Below, in pieces: positions 21,787-30,102 of a stretch of DNA of 64,000 bases. This DNA comes from Prochlorococcus marinus str. SB (GTDB taxonomy: Bacteria; Cyanobacteriota; Cyanobacteriia; PCC-6307; Cyanobiaceae). The stretch covers positions 930,001 to 994,000 of the forward strand of contig NZ_JNAS01000002.1 of assembly GCF_000760115.1 (NCBI RefSeq). The letters run 5' to 3'. Positions within the stretch are counted from its first letter, which is position 1; each line of letters begins with the position of its first letter. The translations under genes were made by a program, and so were the position numbers. The notes under the pieces were generated by a model that did no database searches, had not been told where the DNA came from, and was given only the letters and a program-made list of their open reading frames with translations.

Positions 21787-21998
21787 TGTAATTTACTAAA
21801 AATAAATTCTAGCTATCTCATAAACAAAAAAATGAGTAATAAATACTTATTCTTTAATAAGCTTTATGGGAATTATGCTAGTTATTTTGTAAAAAATAAA
21901 TAAAGTTGATTTTTAATTAAATTTTTTTAAAAATAAGTATTTGTACAGCTGTCAAAGAATGAATAACTAATAATGATAAAACTAATAAAAAATTTTTC

Positions 21999-22316
21999 AT
22001 GAAGAAAATCATAAGTAAAAAACATAATAAAAATGAACCATGGTTTAAATGGTTAACAAGAGAACTTAATTCTTATGAAGCTTTTCAGGATTTCGAATCA
22101 GGCAAGAATCCACAAGATGTAGCAGAAGATTTTATTTCTAGAAATAGTACTGCTATTTCAGAAGTTTTCGAGAATTTTGATGAAGAAGATAAAGATACAC
22201 TCGATCAGTTTCTTAAATTAACCGAATGCGAGATGCATGTGTTTAGAATTCTTGAAAAACAAATAGAGTTAAGAAATAAGGTAACATTTGTAGATTTTAA
22301 ACAAAGAAAAAAATGA
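21999..22316 (+). CDS. hypothetical protein, paralogue of 32782-33048 (105 aa)
   Basis: Acidic helical protein. The segment NPQDVAEDFISRNSTAISEV...LDQFLKLTECEMHVFRIL aligns with TPSQIAERFVNENHDSFIQL...LTEFMKLSESELHILKYF in the 88-aa protein at 32782-33048, so the two form a family. Both start with a Trp-rich segment (PWFKWLTREL; WFSWFYEKWE). Domain not known to me. Soluble. Confidence 0.6.
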   Translation: MKKIISKKHNKNEPWFKWLTRELNSYEAFQDFESGKNPQDVAEDFISRNSTAISEVFENFDEEDKDTLDQFLKLTECEMHVFRILEKQIELRNKVTFVDFKQRKK

Positions 22317-22327
22317 GGAGTTAATTT

Positions 22328-22663
22328 CTATATAAGTTTATTTTTCCCATTACCAGTCTTACCAAAGCCTAGCCAGATGAACCATAAGATCCATCCGAAG
22401 ATAGGTATTAAATTAATAAAGATCCATTTCCAATCTTTTCCAAAGTCTCTGATTCTTCTTATATCAATAGCTATTTGAGGAATGACACAAACTAATCCAT
22501 AAGCATTGAAACCAAACGTTTTTAAAAATATTGGGATAGTCAGTAAAGAAATTATAAGATTCGCTAATTGAACTAACCACCAGTCCGATTGAGATGTGAA
22601 TCCTTTGAATTCTGTAGCTTTAATCCAAAACTCTTTATATGCATTAAAAAAGTTATTAAGCAT
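22328..22663 (-). CDS. DUF805 membrane protein
   Basis: 111 residues. The family signature is present: NAYKEFWIKATEFKGFTSQSDWW near the N terminus, IRRIRDFGKDWKWIF in the middle, and GWILWFIWLGFGKTGNGKNKL at the end. Four hydrophobic segments. DUF805 (YhaH-like) proteins are small inner-membrane proteins of unknown function, and some are linked to phage or stress. Here it converges with the 105-aa gene, with a 12-base gap. Confidence 0.85.
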   Translation of the reverse strand: MLNNFFNAYKEFWIKATEFKGFTSQSDWWLVQLANLIISLLTIPIFLKTFGFNAYGLVCVIPQIAIDIRRIRDFGKDWKWIFINLIPIFGWILWFIWLGFGKTGNGKNKLI

Positions 22664-22731
22664 ATATTAAAAATTCAAAGAATTTAATACTATCAATTTA
22701 ATCTTCAATTTCTCAAAATGTTTTTTATTTA

Positions 22732-22896
22732 CTAAATAGGATCAAATAAATTCATATCATTTGAATCTTGTTTTTGGCGCTCATCTCGATTTGGTAATGA
22801 ACAGAAGCCGTCTTTGCAAATCATCTTTTCTTTTTCAATACTTGTAGTTTCTGAGAATATATTTTTATTATTGTTATTTGAAGATTCTTTCAGCAT
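22732..22896 (-). CDS. mini-protein with CKDGFC motif (54 aa)
   Basis: ATG at 22896, TAG at 22732. A polar start (MLKESSNNNNKNIFSETTSI), then EKEKMICKDGFCSLPN with Cys at about 27 and 32, then a charged tail ending MNLFDPI. A C-x-D-G-F-C-x-L-P element in a disordered chain could bind metal or form a disulfide loop. Not recognised. Confidence 0.5.
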   Translation of the reverse strand: MLKESSNNNNKNIFSETTSIEKEKMICKDGFCSLPNRDERQKQDSNDMNLFDPI

Positions 22897-22978
22897 TTAT
22901 ATAAAAAAATTAAGTCCAATATTAAATTAATAACTCAATTTATTTTGATAAGCAATAAATTTAATATTAATTATTTAT

Positions 22979-23074
22979 TTACTTTTTTTGATTTGGCAAG
23001 TCTCTCCAAAACAGCGCCATTATATAAATGAATAAAGATATAGAAAAAATATAAAGTAAAGAATTTAGATGCAT
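22979..23074 (-). CDS. single-helix membrane mini-protein (31 aa)
   Basis: ATG at 23074, TAA at 22979. MHLNSLLYIFSISLFIYIMA then LFWRDLPNQKK. One helix, basic end. Function unknown. Confidence 0.45.
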   Translation of the reverse strand: MHLNSLLYIFSISLFIYIMALFWRDLPNQKK

Positions 23075-23301
23075 TTTTATTTATTAAAGTAATAACAAAG
23101 AGGGCCTTTCATAAAAATGGGATTTCAACAGATTGGTAATTTTTTGACTGAGCAATCAAATAAATTCTAGTATTTATTTAAGTTTTTTATGCTTTCACAA
23201 ACTTTGAGAAGGAAAAATTTTTAAATTTTTGGAATATATCTATTTAGTTAGTTAAACTTATAAATCTAAAAGTTTTATAAAACTAATCAAATTCTACATT
23301 T

Positions 23302-23460
23302 TTAAATGTTTTTTCTATTTAAAGATCTATCCTTATTTATTTCTGTTAAAGCTTTTCTACCTTCCTTAAGGGTTCTTAAGACGAGCCAGATTAGAAAGGA
23401 AATCATAAGGATGGTAAGGGTAATTAGAGAAATATGAGTTGAATCAATATTGTTGGCCAA
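23302..23460 (-). CDS. single-helix membrane mini-protein with TTG start (52 aa)
   Basis: TTG at 23460 begins M(L)ANNIDSTHISLITLTILM, with helix ISLITLTILMISFLIWLVL and a basic tail (RTLKEGRKALTEINKDRSLN). No ATG is available before the helix. The chain is too ordered for chance, but the start is uncertain. Confidence 0.5.
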   Translation of the reverse strand: MANNIDSTHISLITLTILMISFLIWLVLRTLKEGRKALTEINKDRSLNRKNI

Positions 23461-23507
23461 TTTAATTAAATTATTTATGAGACTTTAATTTAAAAAATTC
23501 AAAAAAT

Positions 23508-23690
23508 TCAAATGTCTGATCTAGAGTAAGCAGGTATTAGCATTCCACCATCTTGATCATCATTATTGTCATCGTCAAACCCACCCCCCAGAAGTAATTC
23601 AATAATTACAAGTACAGTTACTGGATAAAGACACCATAATAAAGCTGTAAAAGGACTTACTGAGGAAGAAACTGAGTAAAATTCTGTCAT
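23508..23690 (-). CDS. membrane mini-protein with DDxDDQDGG tail (60 aa)
   Basis: One helix at about 14-36 (TALLWCLYPVTVLVIIELLL) followed by GGGFDDDNNDDQDGGMLIPA-YSRSDI. The acidic element DDQDGGxLI is shared with the 44-aa protein at 24827-24961, where it also follows one helix. The dense Asp cluster could bind Ca2+ or another divalent metal. Function unknown. Confidence 0.6.
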   Translation of the reverse strand: MTEFYSVSSSVSPFTALLWCLYPVTVLVIIELLLGGGFDDDNNDDQDGGMLIPAYSRSDI

Positions 23691-23973
23691 TCATAGATAA
23701 TAATCTAAAGAAATAACAAATGTGGATCCTCTGGGTAGTGCTTTATTCAATATTTCTATAAATATTTTTTTAAAACTTTTCTCTTTTGCACGAATAGATC
23801 TTTGATATGTGTTGATATTTTATTCTTAAAATCAATTTGAATAATAATTTTTTTGAACCTACTGTGAAACTAATAATGACATAATGAATCGCACGATTGT
23901 TATTTTTTATACTTAACAATAATTGTACAATTTTGATTCAAAAACTATTATTTATCTTGATTTTATAAATTCT

Positions 23974-24105
23974 ATGTTTTCTTTCACTTTTGATCCATTG
24001 GCTGCGATATTTGGTATATCAGGAATCGTAGGCTTCTTTTTCTTCGTTTCTGCTGCTAAGGGAACTTCTAGTATCAATACAAAACCAAAAAAGGAATTAG
24101 ATTAG
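23974..24105 (+). CDS. single-helix membrane mini-protein (43 aa)
   Basis: I use ATG at 23974 (MFSFTFDPLAAIFGISGIVG then FFFFVSAAKGTSSINTKPKKELD) rather than an in-frame TTG 51 bases upstream. One helix and a basic tail; the FDPLAAIFG segment is distinctive. Function unknown. Confidence 0.5.
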   Translation: MFSFTFDPLAAIFGISGIVGFFFFVSAAKGTSSINTKPKKELD

Positions 24106-24169
24106 AACTTATTGTCTCAGAAAACTAAATTGAAATTTTAGATAAAGTATTTAAAAGGATTTTTAATTA

Positions 24170-24340
24170 TTACTTATTCCATTGTTTAGAAATAAATTCA
24201 AGAAAATCTTTTAGATCCTCTTCAGGACAATTTGTTTGTTTTTGTAAATCAATGCAAATTTGCTTAATATTTTCAAAGGCCTTTTTTACTATTTCATTTT
24301 TTTCAATAACCTCAAAATATTCCTCATCAGTAAAAGGCAT
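24170..24340 (-). CDS. soluble helical mini-protein (56 aa)
   Basis: ATG at 24340, TAA at 24170. MPFTDEEYFEVIEKNEIVKK and two further helices (AFENIKQICIDLQKQTNC; PEEDLKDFLEFISKQWNK). Acidic. A small helix bundle. Not recognised. Confidence 0.5.
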   Translation of the reverse strand: MPFTDEEYFEVIEKNEIVKKAFENIKQICIDLQKQTNCPEEDLKDFLEFISKQWNK

Positions 24341-24431
24341 AATATTAGTTTCCTTCTCGAAAATTATTTATTAACCATATTTTATCTACATTGACTTAAC
24401 AGTAAAGAAGAAAAAATCTTTTTTCTTAAAT

Positions 24432-24707
24432 TTAGCTACCTAATCGATAATGTTTTTTAATACTTTTGGTTACTTCCCATTCGCAGTTAAGTCCAGCAGG
24501 AAACTCAACTAGATCTCCAGCTTTAATCACGTAAATGTCACCGTTTTGGGTACTTATTTTCGCTTGACCTTCAATAATTAAGCAAATTTCTTTATCATCG
24601 TAATTCCATTGAAATTTGCTTGGCTCACATTCCCAAATAGGCCAACTTTTTATTCCATACTGAATTATTACGCTTGCACTACAGGGGGAAGTTATTAGAA
24701 CTTTCAC
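24432..24707 (-). CDS. cupin_3 (DUF861) domain protein
   Basis: 91 residues forming one short cupin: WPIWECEPSKFQWNYDDKEI at about 22-41, then CLIIEGQAKISTQNGDIYVI and KAGDLVEFPAGLNCEWEV. The EPSKFxWxYxxxE...EG, GD and FPAG elements are those of the DUF861 group (ureidoglycine aminohydrolase-like cupins), which use fewer metal ligands than other cupins. The role in cyanobacteria is unknown. It stands alone. Confidence 0.82.
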   Translation of the reverse strand: MKVLITSPCSASVIIQYGIKSWPIWECEPSKFQWNYDDKEICLIIEGQAKISTQNGDIYVIKAGDLVEFPAGLNCEWEVTKSIKKHYRLGS

Positions 24708-24826
24708 GAAATAGTTCGGATTTGTTTTTTCATTTTACAAATAAAAGAAATATTTATTTTCGAGAATGTGTATTTCTTTACTGTCTTTTATTTTTTTTCG
24801 TTTATCATAAAAAAAATTTCTAATTT

Positions 24827-24961
24827 ATGGATGAGCTTTCTGTATTGTCAATTTCGCTATCTATAGCTTCTTTAGGAATATTTTTTTTATTTTTCGCTTC
24901 AAATGATGATGATGATCAAGATGGAGGTAAATTGATTAAATCACTAGAAAGAATTAATTAA
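24827..24961 (+). CDS. membrane mini-protein with DDDDQDGG tail (44 aa)
   Basis: ATG at 24827, TAA at 24959. MDELSVLSISLSIASLGIFF then LFFASNDDDDQDGGKLIKSL and ERIN. Helix plus acidic tail as in the 60-aa protein at 23508-23690. The last four bases overlap the end of the convergent 40-aa gene. Confidence 0.55.
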   Translation: MDELSVLSISLSIASLGIFFLFFASNDDDDQDGGKLIKSLERIN

Positions 24962-25080
24962 TTCCAAGTAAATAAAAAATTTAATAGTGATTTATAACCT
25001 ATAAAGCCTGCATAAATGCAACTTAAAAAAATAACATAAACTTCTAATGTACCGAGTCTTTTTTTCTTTAATGTTTTCAT
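24958..25080 (-). CDS. single-helix membrane mini-protein (40 aa)
   Basis: ATG at 25080, TAA at 24958. Basic N terminus (MKTLKKKRLGTLEVYVIFLS), one helix through CIYAGFIGY, and KSLLNFLFTWN. Overlaps the end of the convergent gene by four bases. Function unknown. Confidence 0.5.
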   Translation of the reverse strand: MKTLKKKRLGTLEVYVIFLSCIYAGFIGYKSLLNFLFTWN

Positions 25081-25157
25081 TTTTTTGAGTGTTTATAGGG
25101 TAATTTTATTTAATTTGATTTTTATTAACATGAGTATTTTTTACATTAACTCAGAGA

Positions 25158-26030
25158 TTAAAGAATTATTAATGTCAAGCCAAAAAATAAAAAACAAGTA
25201 AAAAATGTTATTTTTTGGGTAATTTCTCTTTCCTCAGTCTTAGCAAAAAATAAGGAAATTACTGGAGATATGCTTAATAAAGCCCACCCTACTCCTATGG
25301 GAAGGGTTTTAAACACAACTTGTTGTAGAAATATTCCTATATTTGTTCCAAGAAGTATTGAAATAAAAAATCTTTTTTGTTGTTTTTTGTCTATGTTTTT
25401 TAAGAAAAAATTAATCTTAAATCCTTTTAGACTAATCAAAAAAATTATTGCTCCTAATAATCTTATTTCAGTTGTAAGGAAAGGAGATAAATTGCTTTGA
25501 AGGAAAGCCATCCTTGATAAAAGACCTCCAAGAACAGCACATAAAACTGATAAAAAAGGAAAAGCAAAAATCTTAAAGTTATTTTTTTTTGAGAAAGAGG
25601 AGTTTTCCTCTTTAAAATCGTTATCTTTTCTTAGAATTATGAATAGCGAAATTGTTACTATAATTATTCCAACCCATGATTTAGTTGTTAAATTTTCATT
25701 AATAAAAAATTCCCCTGACAAAGCTGCCATTAACGGAGAAAGAGTTTCTATAGATAACGTTTTTCTTGTGCCAATTGTTTGCAGTGATTTTAAATAGAAA
25801 GTATCACCTAAACCTATACCTATTATTCCACTAATTAGTAGAATAAATATGTTTTTTAATTCAGTTGTAGAGTTTAGATTGATAAAAGCAGGTATAAAAA
25901 TTAAAAAAGCTATTATATTTTTTATTAAATTAATATCTATTGATTTATATTTTTGAGTTTGCGAGCGCCAAATAAAGCACGCATATGTCCAAGATGTAGC
26001 AGCTCCAAAAGCAGAAAGGATTCCAATCAA
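25158..26030 (-). CDS. EamA/DMT-family transporter
   Basis: 290 residues with about ten helices arranged as two five-helix EamA halves; each half has the Gly/Ala-rich pattern of drug/metabolite transporters (AAFLSALGA-like start, LSIETLSPLMAALSGEFFIN in the first half, ALLSISPVISLFFAKTEERE in the second). Members export amino acids, sugars or metabolites; the substrate cannot be told. The start overlaps nothing and the gene stands alone. Confidence 0.85.
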   Translation of the reverse strand: MIGILSAFGAATSWTYACFIWRSQTQKYKSIDINLIKNIIAFLIFIPAFINLNSTTELKNIFILLISGIIGIGLGDTFYLKSLQTIGTRKTLSIETLSPLMAALSGEFFINENLTTKSWVGIIIVTISLFIILRKDNDFKEENSSFSKKNNFKIFAFPFLSVLCAVLGGLLSRMAFLQSNLSPFLTTEIRLLGAIIFLISLKGFKINFFLKNIDKKQQKRFFISILLGTNIGIFLQQVVFKTLPIGVGWALLSISPVISLFFAKTEEREITQKITFFTCFLFFGLTLIIL

Positions 26031-26051
26031 AACGAATAATTTTTAAAAATT

Positions 26052-26150
26052 TTATTTTATAAATTGAGTAAATGCTAAAAAGAATACATAAATAAGAATC
26101 AAAATCCCTGGTAAGTACTGAATTAGTGATTTAAAATTATTTTTTTTCAT
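26052..26150 (-). CDS. single-helix membrane mini-protein (32 aa)
   Basis: ATG at 26150, TAA at 26052. MKKNNFKSLIQYLPGILILI then YVFFLAFTQFIK: basic start, one helix. It sits between the EamA gene and the 78-aa gene, all on the minus strand, so the three may share a transcript. Confidence 0.45.
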   Translation of the reverse strand: MKKNNFKSLIQYLPGILILIYVFFLAFTQFIK

Positions 26151-26170
26151 ATTTTCTAAAATAGTTTATC

Positions 26171-26407
26171 TTAAACAGTTTTTTTATTAGTAGGGTACAA
26201 ACTCTCTAACTTCTTTCTTCTTTGAACTTTCGCATTAATTCTTTCTTCTTTTTCTTTTTTCTTGATCTCATCATTTATCTTATTTTGTCTATATCCAAAC
26301 CAAAGTAGAACCCAAATAGCAGAAGTTATTAAAAGAAGAGCAGTATATTGCCCAGTCATAGGAAAACTGGCCTCAGAATATTTAACGTAAGAAAATAACA
26401 AACCCAT
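26171..26407 (-). CDS. membrane protein with basic coiled tail (78 aa)
   Basis: One helix at about 20-40 (QYTALLLITSAIWVLLWFGY), then a charged helix (KINDEIKKKEKEERINAKVQ) ending RRKKLESLYPTNKKTV. A similar ending (YRKRLELINSLYPKKLA) occurs in the 57-aa protein at 36941-37114, also after one helix, which hints at a small family. Function unknown. Confidence 0.6.
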   Translation of the reverse strand: MGLLFSYVKYSEASFPMTGQYTALLLITSAIWVLLWFGYRQNKINDEIKKKEKEERINAKVQRRKKLESLYPTNKKTV

Positions 26408-26591
26408 TTAATTAACTTAAAGCATAAAAATAACGACCGTGTTGATTTTTCTAGAAATTTAAAAATTAGCAAATCGTAGCTATTTATTATGTAGTTTTAA
26501 AGTTTTATTTTTATTTTTTATATTTTTTGGACAAATTTTTCTTTATAACTACTTGCTATTATCAGATTGAAGCATATTAAATAATAAGTTT

Positions 26592-27836
26592 TTGGAACCT
26601 TTTGATTTAGCAGTTGTTGGAGGCGGTGCAGCCGGTTTTATGACAGCAATAACTGCTGCTGAAAATGGAGTAAAAAGAATAATAATTCTTGAAGGAACTT
26701 CAAAACTTATGGAGAAAGTAAGGATTAGTGGAGGGGGAAGATGTAACGTCACTAATGCGACATGGATACCGAATGAACTAATTGAGAACTACCCCAGAGG
26801 TGGAATTCGGCTATTGGAATCATTTAATCGTTTTGCTGCTGGAGATATATACGATTGGTTTGAGAAAAAAGGGTTAAAATTAAAAATTGAGGAAGATCTA
26901 AGAGTATTCCCAGTGTCTAATTCTTCTTCAGATGTTATTGATTGTTTGAGAAAAAGTGCTTTATCAAAAAACGTAGAAATATTAACAAAATTTTTTGTAA
27001 AAGAAATTTCAAAAAATCCAGATAATATATTCAATATTTGTAGTCTTAAAAAAGCAAAGGTAACTGCAAAAAATATTATTCTTTCAACTGGAGGTAATCC
27101 AAGCGGATATAAATTAGCTCAAAATCTGGGACACACCATTGTTAAACCTGTACCATCGCTTTTTACTTTTTCTACAAAAGAACCAAATTTGGATGAATGT
27201 AGTGGGGTATCGATAAAGGGCATTGATATAGAAATTAATTTAAAAAATAAGAATTTTCAAAATAGAGGCGATTTACTAATAACGCATTGGGGGTTTAGTG
27301 GGCCAGCAGTATTAAAACTTTCATCAATTGCAGCAAGGGAACTTTATAGCCAAAAATATAAATTTAATTTAATCATTAAATGGTCTTCTTTAAGTTATGA
27401 GGAGTTAAAAGATAAAATTAATTATTTAAGATTAAATAAAGGCAAGGTGAATCTTATTAACAGTAGACCTGTTCCACTTTTAACAAAAAGATTATGGATT
27501 TTTATATTAAAGAAAATAGGTATTAATAAAGAGAAAAAGTGGGCTGATTTACTGGCGGATGAAAGAGAGAAAATGATAAATACTCTAATGAGGGATAAAT
27601 ATATAATTTCGGGCAAAGGTCCATTTGGAGAGGAATTTGTTACTTCCGGGGGCGTAAAAATTAATGAGGTTAATTTTAAAAGTATGGAGAGCTTAATTTG
27701 TCCAGGGTTATTTTTTTCTGGAGAAGTTTTGGATGTTGATGGGATTACTGGTGGATTTAATTTTCAACATTGTTGGACAAGTGGATGGATCGCTGGGATG
27801 GCAGTCTCAAAGTTAAATCAATCATTTATAAATTAA
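26592..27836 (+). CDS. HI0933/YhiN-type FAD-dependent oxidoreductase
   Basis: 414 residues from a TTG start that gives MEPFDLAVVGGGAAGFMTAI, the dinucleotide-binding GGGAAG at 10-15. RISGGGRCNVTN at 45-56 is the family's FAD contact, and GEFVTSGGVKI...ISGE and DGITGGFNFQHCWTSGW near the C terminus close the FAD site. Length is typical. Proteins of this group are BaiN/HI0933-like flavoproteins; the electron acceptor and substrate are not established. It is alone on the plus strand, with a 183-base gap before it. Confidence 0.88.
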   Translation: MEPFDLAVVGGGAAGFMTAITAAENGVKRIIILEGTSKLMEKVRISGGGRCNVTNATWIPNELIENYPRGGIRLLESFNRFAAGDIYDWFEKKGLKLKIEEDLRVFPVSNSSSDVIDCLRKSALSKNVEILTKFFVKEISKNPDNIFNICSLKKAKVTAKNIILSTGGNPSGYKLAQNLGHTIVKPVPSLFTFSTKEPNLDECSGVSIKGIDIEINLKNKNFQNRGDLLITHWGFSGPAVLKLSSIAARELYSQKYKFNLIIKWSSLSYEELKDKINYLRLNKGKVNLINSRPVPLLTKRLWIFILKKIGINKEKKWADLLADEREKMINTLMRDKYIISGKGPFGEEFVTSGGVKINEVNFKSMESLICPGLFFSGEVLDVDGITGGFNFQHCWTSGWIAGMAVSKLNQSFIN

Positions 27837-27954
27837 TAAGTAATAAATCAGTAAGTAACAATTCAATAAGTTTATCTTTTTTTATTAAGTATTAAACGGA
27901 AAAAGTTTTTTGGAGAAACTTTAATTTTAAAGTTTTAATTATTGGTGAAGATTA

Positions 27955-28704
27955 ATGCAGAATCTTGTATCAAAAAAAGAAGAAGAGCAAAGAAGATTAA
28001 AAGCTTTAGCAGAATATAGGATTTTGGGAACCAAGCCAGAATCATGTTATGACGATATTACAAAAATTGCTGCTACAACCTGTAATGTGCCTATTTCTTT
28101 AATGACTTTGATAGACAAAGATAAACAATGGTTTAAATCCAAAATTGGACTTCAAATATCAGAAACTAGAAGAGATTGGTCTTTTTGTACACATGCAATA
28201 AAAGAAAATAGTCCATTAATTATTCATGATGCTTACCAAGATGAAAGATTTATAAATAATCCATTGGTAACTGGAGATCCAAAGATTCGTTTTTATGCAG
28301 GTTTTCCCCTTAGAAATAGTGATGGTAATAAGCTTGGAACTCTGTGTGTAATAGACAGAAAGCCAGGAAATCTAACTACACAACAATTTAATATTATGGA
28401 ATTATTATCCAAGCAAATAGTTTCATTTTTAGAGCTTAGAAAAAAGTCATTAAATTTGCTAGATGCTTTATCTAATTTGCATAAACAGGAAGGGATTTTA
28501 TCTGTATGTTCATATTGCAGAGAAGTGAAAAATAAGGAGGGAGATTGGATGCATTTAGAAAAATATCTTTCGAAAATTAGTGATATTAGATTCAGTCATG
28601 GGGTTTGTGATAATTGTATGGAAAAACATTTCCCAGATGTAATCGAAGTGTGGAATAAAAGGGATTTTTTTGAAGATGGTCAAAAAAGGTTTTTAAAGTC
28701 CTAG
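27955..28704 (+). CDS. GAF-domain protein with C-terminal four-Cys module
   Basis: 249 residues. Residues 20-160 form a GAF domain (YDDITKIAATTCNVPISLMT; IRFYAGFPLRNSDGNKLGTL; CVIDRKPG), the type common in sensors lacking a bilin-binding Cys in the usual place. After a helix come CSYCREVKN (Cys185, 188) and GVCDNCMEKHFP (Cys218, 221): two CxxC pairs 30 residues apart, like a zinc finger or an Fe-S site. There is no output domain, so it may act by binding a partner. This combined GAF plus CxxC layout appears in other cyanobacterial proteins as a response element; the ligand is unknown. Confidence 0.8.
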   Translation: MQNLVSKKEEEQRRLKALAEYRILGTKPESCYDDITKIAATTCNVPISLMTLIDKDKQWFKSKIGLQISETRRDWSFCTHAIKENSPLIIHDAYQDERFINNPLVTGDPKIRFYAGFPLRNSDGNKLGTLCVIDRKPGNLTTQQFNIMELLSKQIVSFLELRKKSLNLLDALSNLHKQEGILSVCSYCREVKNKEGDWMHLEKYLSKISDIRFSHGVCDNCMEKHFPDVIEVWNKRDFFEDGQKRFLKS

Positions 28705-28792
28705 AATCAATTACTTTCTTTTTATTGTTCAATCTATTTTCTAAACAAATTCTTTATTTGGTGGTTAGTATTGTATAAATTTTGACTAGAAA

Positions 28793-29278
28793 ATGTTATT
28801 AGGAACTTTATTAACAGGTGAAATTGCTAAAAGTGCATTAGTAGCATATGTTCATTATTTAGGAATTATATTGTGTTTCGGTTCTCTTTTATTTGAAAGA
28901 TTGACTCTCAAAGTAGGTCTTAATAGAAATGAGACGATTTCAATGATAATTGCTGATGTGGTTTATGGCTTGGCAGGAGTTGCAATATTGGTTACTGGGA
29001 TTTTGCGTGTTAAGTATTTTGGTCAAGGCGGTGATTTTTATACAGGTAATCCTGTTTTTTGGATAAAAGTTTCTCTTTACATTCTGGTGGGATTACTTTC
29101 TTTATATCCAACAACAACTTATATCTTATGGGCGATTCCATTAAGTAAGAATAAATTACCTGAAATATCTGAAAATCTAGTTAAGAGGTTCAGACTAATC
29201 ATTACTACCGAATTAGTGGGCTTTGCAACAATACCTTTGTTTGCCACTCTCATGGCTAGAGGTGTAGGTTTAGGTTGA
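28793..29278 (+). CDS. DUF2214 membrane protein
   Basis: 161 residues, four helices (about 12-32, 48-68, 78-100, 135-155), matching DUF2214: EIAKSALVAYVHYLGIILCF, then VLVTGILRVKYFGQGGDFYT and NPVFWIKVSLY. The family is common in cyanobacteria and proteobacteria and unstudied. A conserved His at about 22 in the first helix could bind heme. The stop overlaps the next start (TTGA). Confidence 0.8.
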   Translation: MLLGTLLTGEIAKSALVAYVHYLGIILCFGSLLFERLTLKVGLNRNETISMIIADVVYGLAGVAILVTGILRVKYFGQGGDFYTGNPVFWIKVSLYILVGLLSLYPTTTYILWAIPLSKNKLPEISENLVKRFRLIITTELVGFATIPLFATLMARGVGLG

Positions 29279-29811
29279 AAAATTTATTTCTAGAAAGAAA
29301 TTGTTTAATAAGTGCTAACAAACTATATAGATGGAGTTTAAGTTATAAGATTTCTAAATCTAAAAAAGAGATTATCTTTATTGGTTTAAATCCCTCATTA
29401 TCGGATGAAGTTTTCTTGGACAATACAACAAAAAAGATAATCAAAATTTCGAAAAAAAATAATTACGGCAAAGTAAAATTAATCAATCTATTTGCTCTTA
29501 TTTCAAGCAAACCAGAAAAACTTTTTAATCATAAAAACCCTGTGGGGTATCTAAACAATAATCATATTTATAAAAACTTAAAACACTGGTCTGAAAATAA
29601 AAATTGTGATTTATGGTTAGGTTGGGGTAACAAAGGTAAATTTTTAAATAGAAATAAAAAAATATCAAAAAAAATAATGCAATATAACTTAATTAGGAAA
29701 AATAATTTTTATGATCCTATTGGACCGCTTTTAATTAAGAAAACAATCAAAGATAATCCAATACACCCTCTATATTGTTCTGATAATTCCATCCTCCAAT
29801 CTTATTTTTAG
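29275..29811 (+). CDS. DUF1643 family protein
   Basis: 178 residues from a TTG start overlapping the TGA of the DUF2214 gene. Core elements of DUF1643 are present: FIGLNPSLSDEVFLDNTTKK near 37-56, KLINLFALISSKPEKLF and CDLWLGWGNKG, then DPIGPLLIK and IHPLYC. The fold resembles uracil-DNA glycosylase-like proteins, but no catalytic function is known. Lys-rich and basic. The four-base overlap suggests coupling with the upstream membrane protein. Confidence 0.8.
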   Translation: MKNLFLERNCLISANKLYRWSLSYKISKSKKEIIFIGLNPSLSDEVFLDNTTKKIIKISKKNNYGKVKLINLFALISSKPEKLFNHKNPVGYLNNNHIYKNLKHWSENKNCDLWLGWGNKGKFLNRNKKISKKIMQYNLIRKNNFYDPIGPLLIKKTIKDNPIHPLYCSDNSILQSYF

Positions 29812-29893
29812 GTAGTAAGGCTTAAATGCAAACCGGCATTTTTAGCTATTCCATTAAATATGTGTTAATTTCTATTTGTTGAGTTAAACTTAT

Positions 29894-30022
29894 ATGAAAA
29901 TTTCAAAGCAATTAAATAAACTAAAAAACTTAAATGTTGAGGCAGAAAAATGTTCTACAAGAGAAGAGGCAAAAAAAATAATTGATAAAGCAAATAAAGC
30001 TCAAAGTAAAATTAACAAATAA
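29894..30022 (+). CDS. basic helical mini-protein (42 aa)
   Basis: ATG at 29894. MKISKQLNKLKNLNVEAEKC then STREEAKKIIDKANKAQSKI: one long amphipathic helix or coiled coil, with one Cys. Possibly a small nucleic-acid or protein binder. Not recognised. Confidence 0.5.
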   Translation: MKISKQLNKLKNLNVEAEKCSTREEAKKIIDKANKAQSKINK

Positions 30023-30102
30023 ATAAAAAGTAATTTCACTTATTTATAATTTTCAAAAATATTTAATTTACACAAATACACAATATTTATTTCTTAGTAT
30101 TT

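Noticed and set aside
21832..21903. Plus-strand 23-codon frame (MSNKYLFFNKLYGNYASYFV...)
   Set aside because: Protein-like but unsupported by any signal; too short to call.
23721..23812. Tiny hydrophobic frames (MWILWVVLYSIFL and a GTG frame)
   Set aside because: Short, overlapping, with no ribosome site; could not be told from chance.
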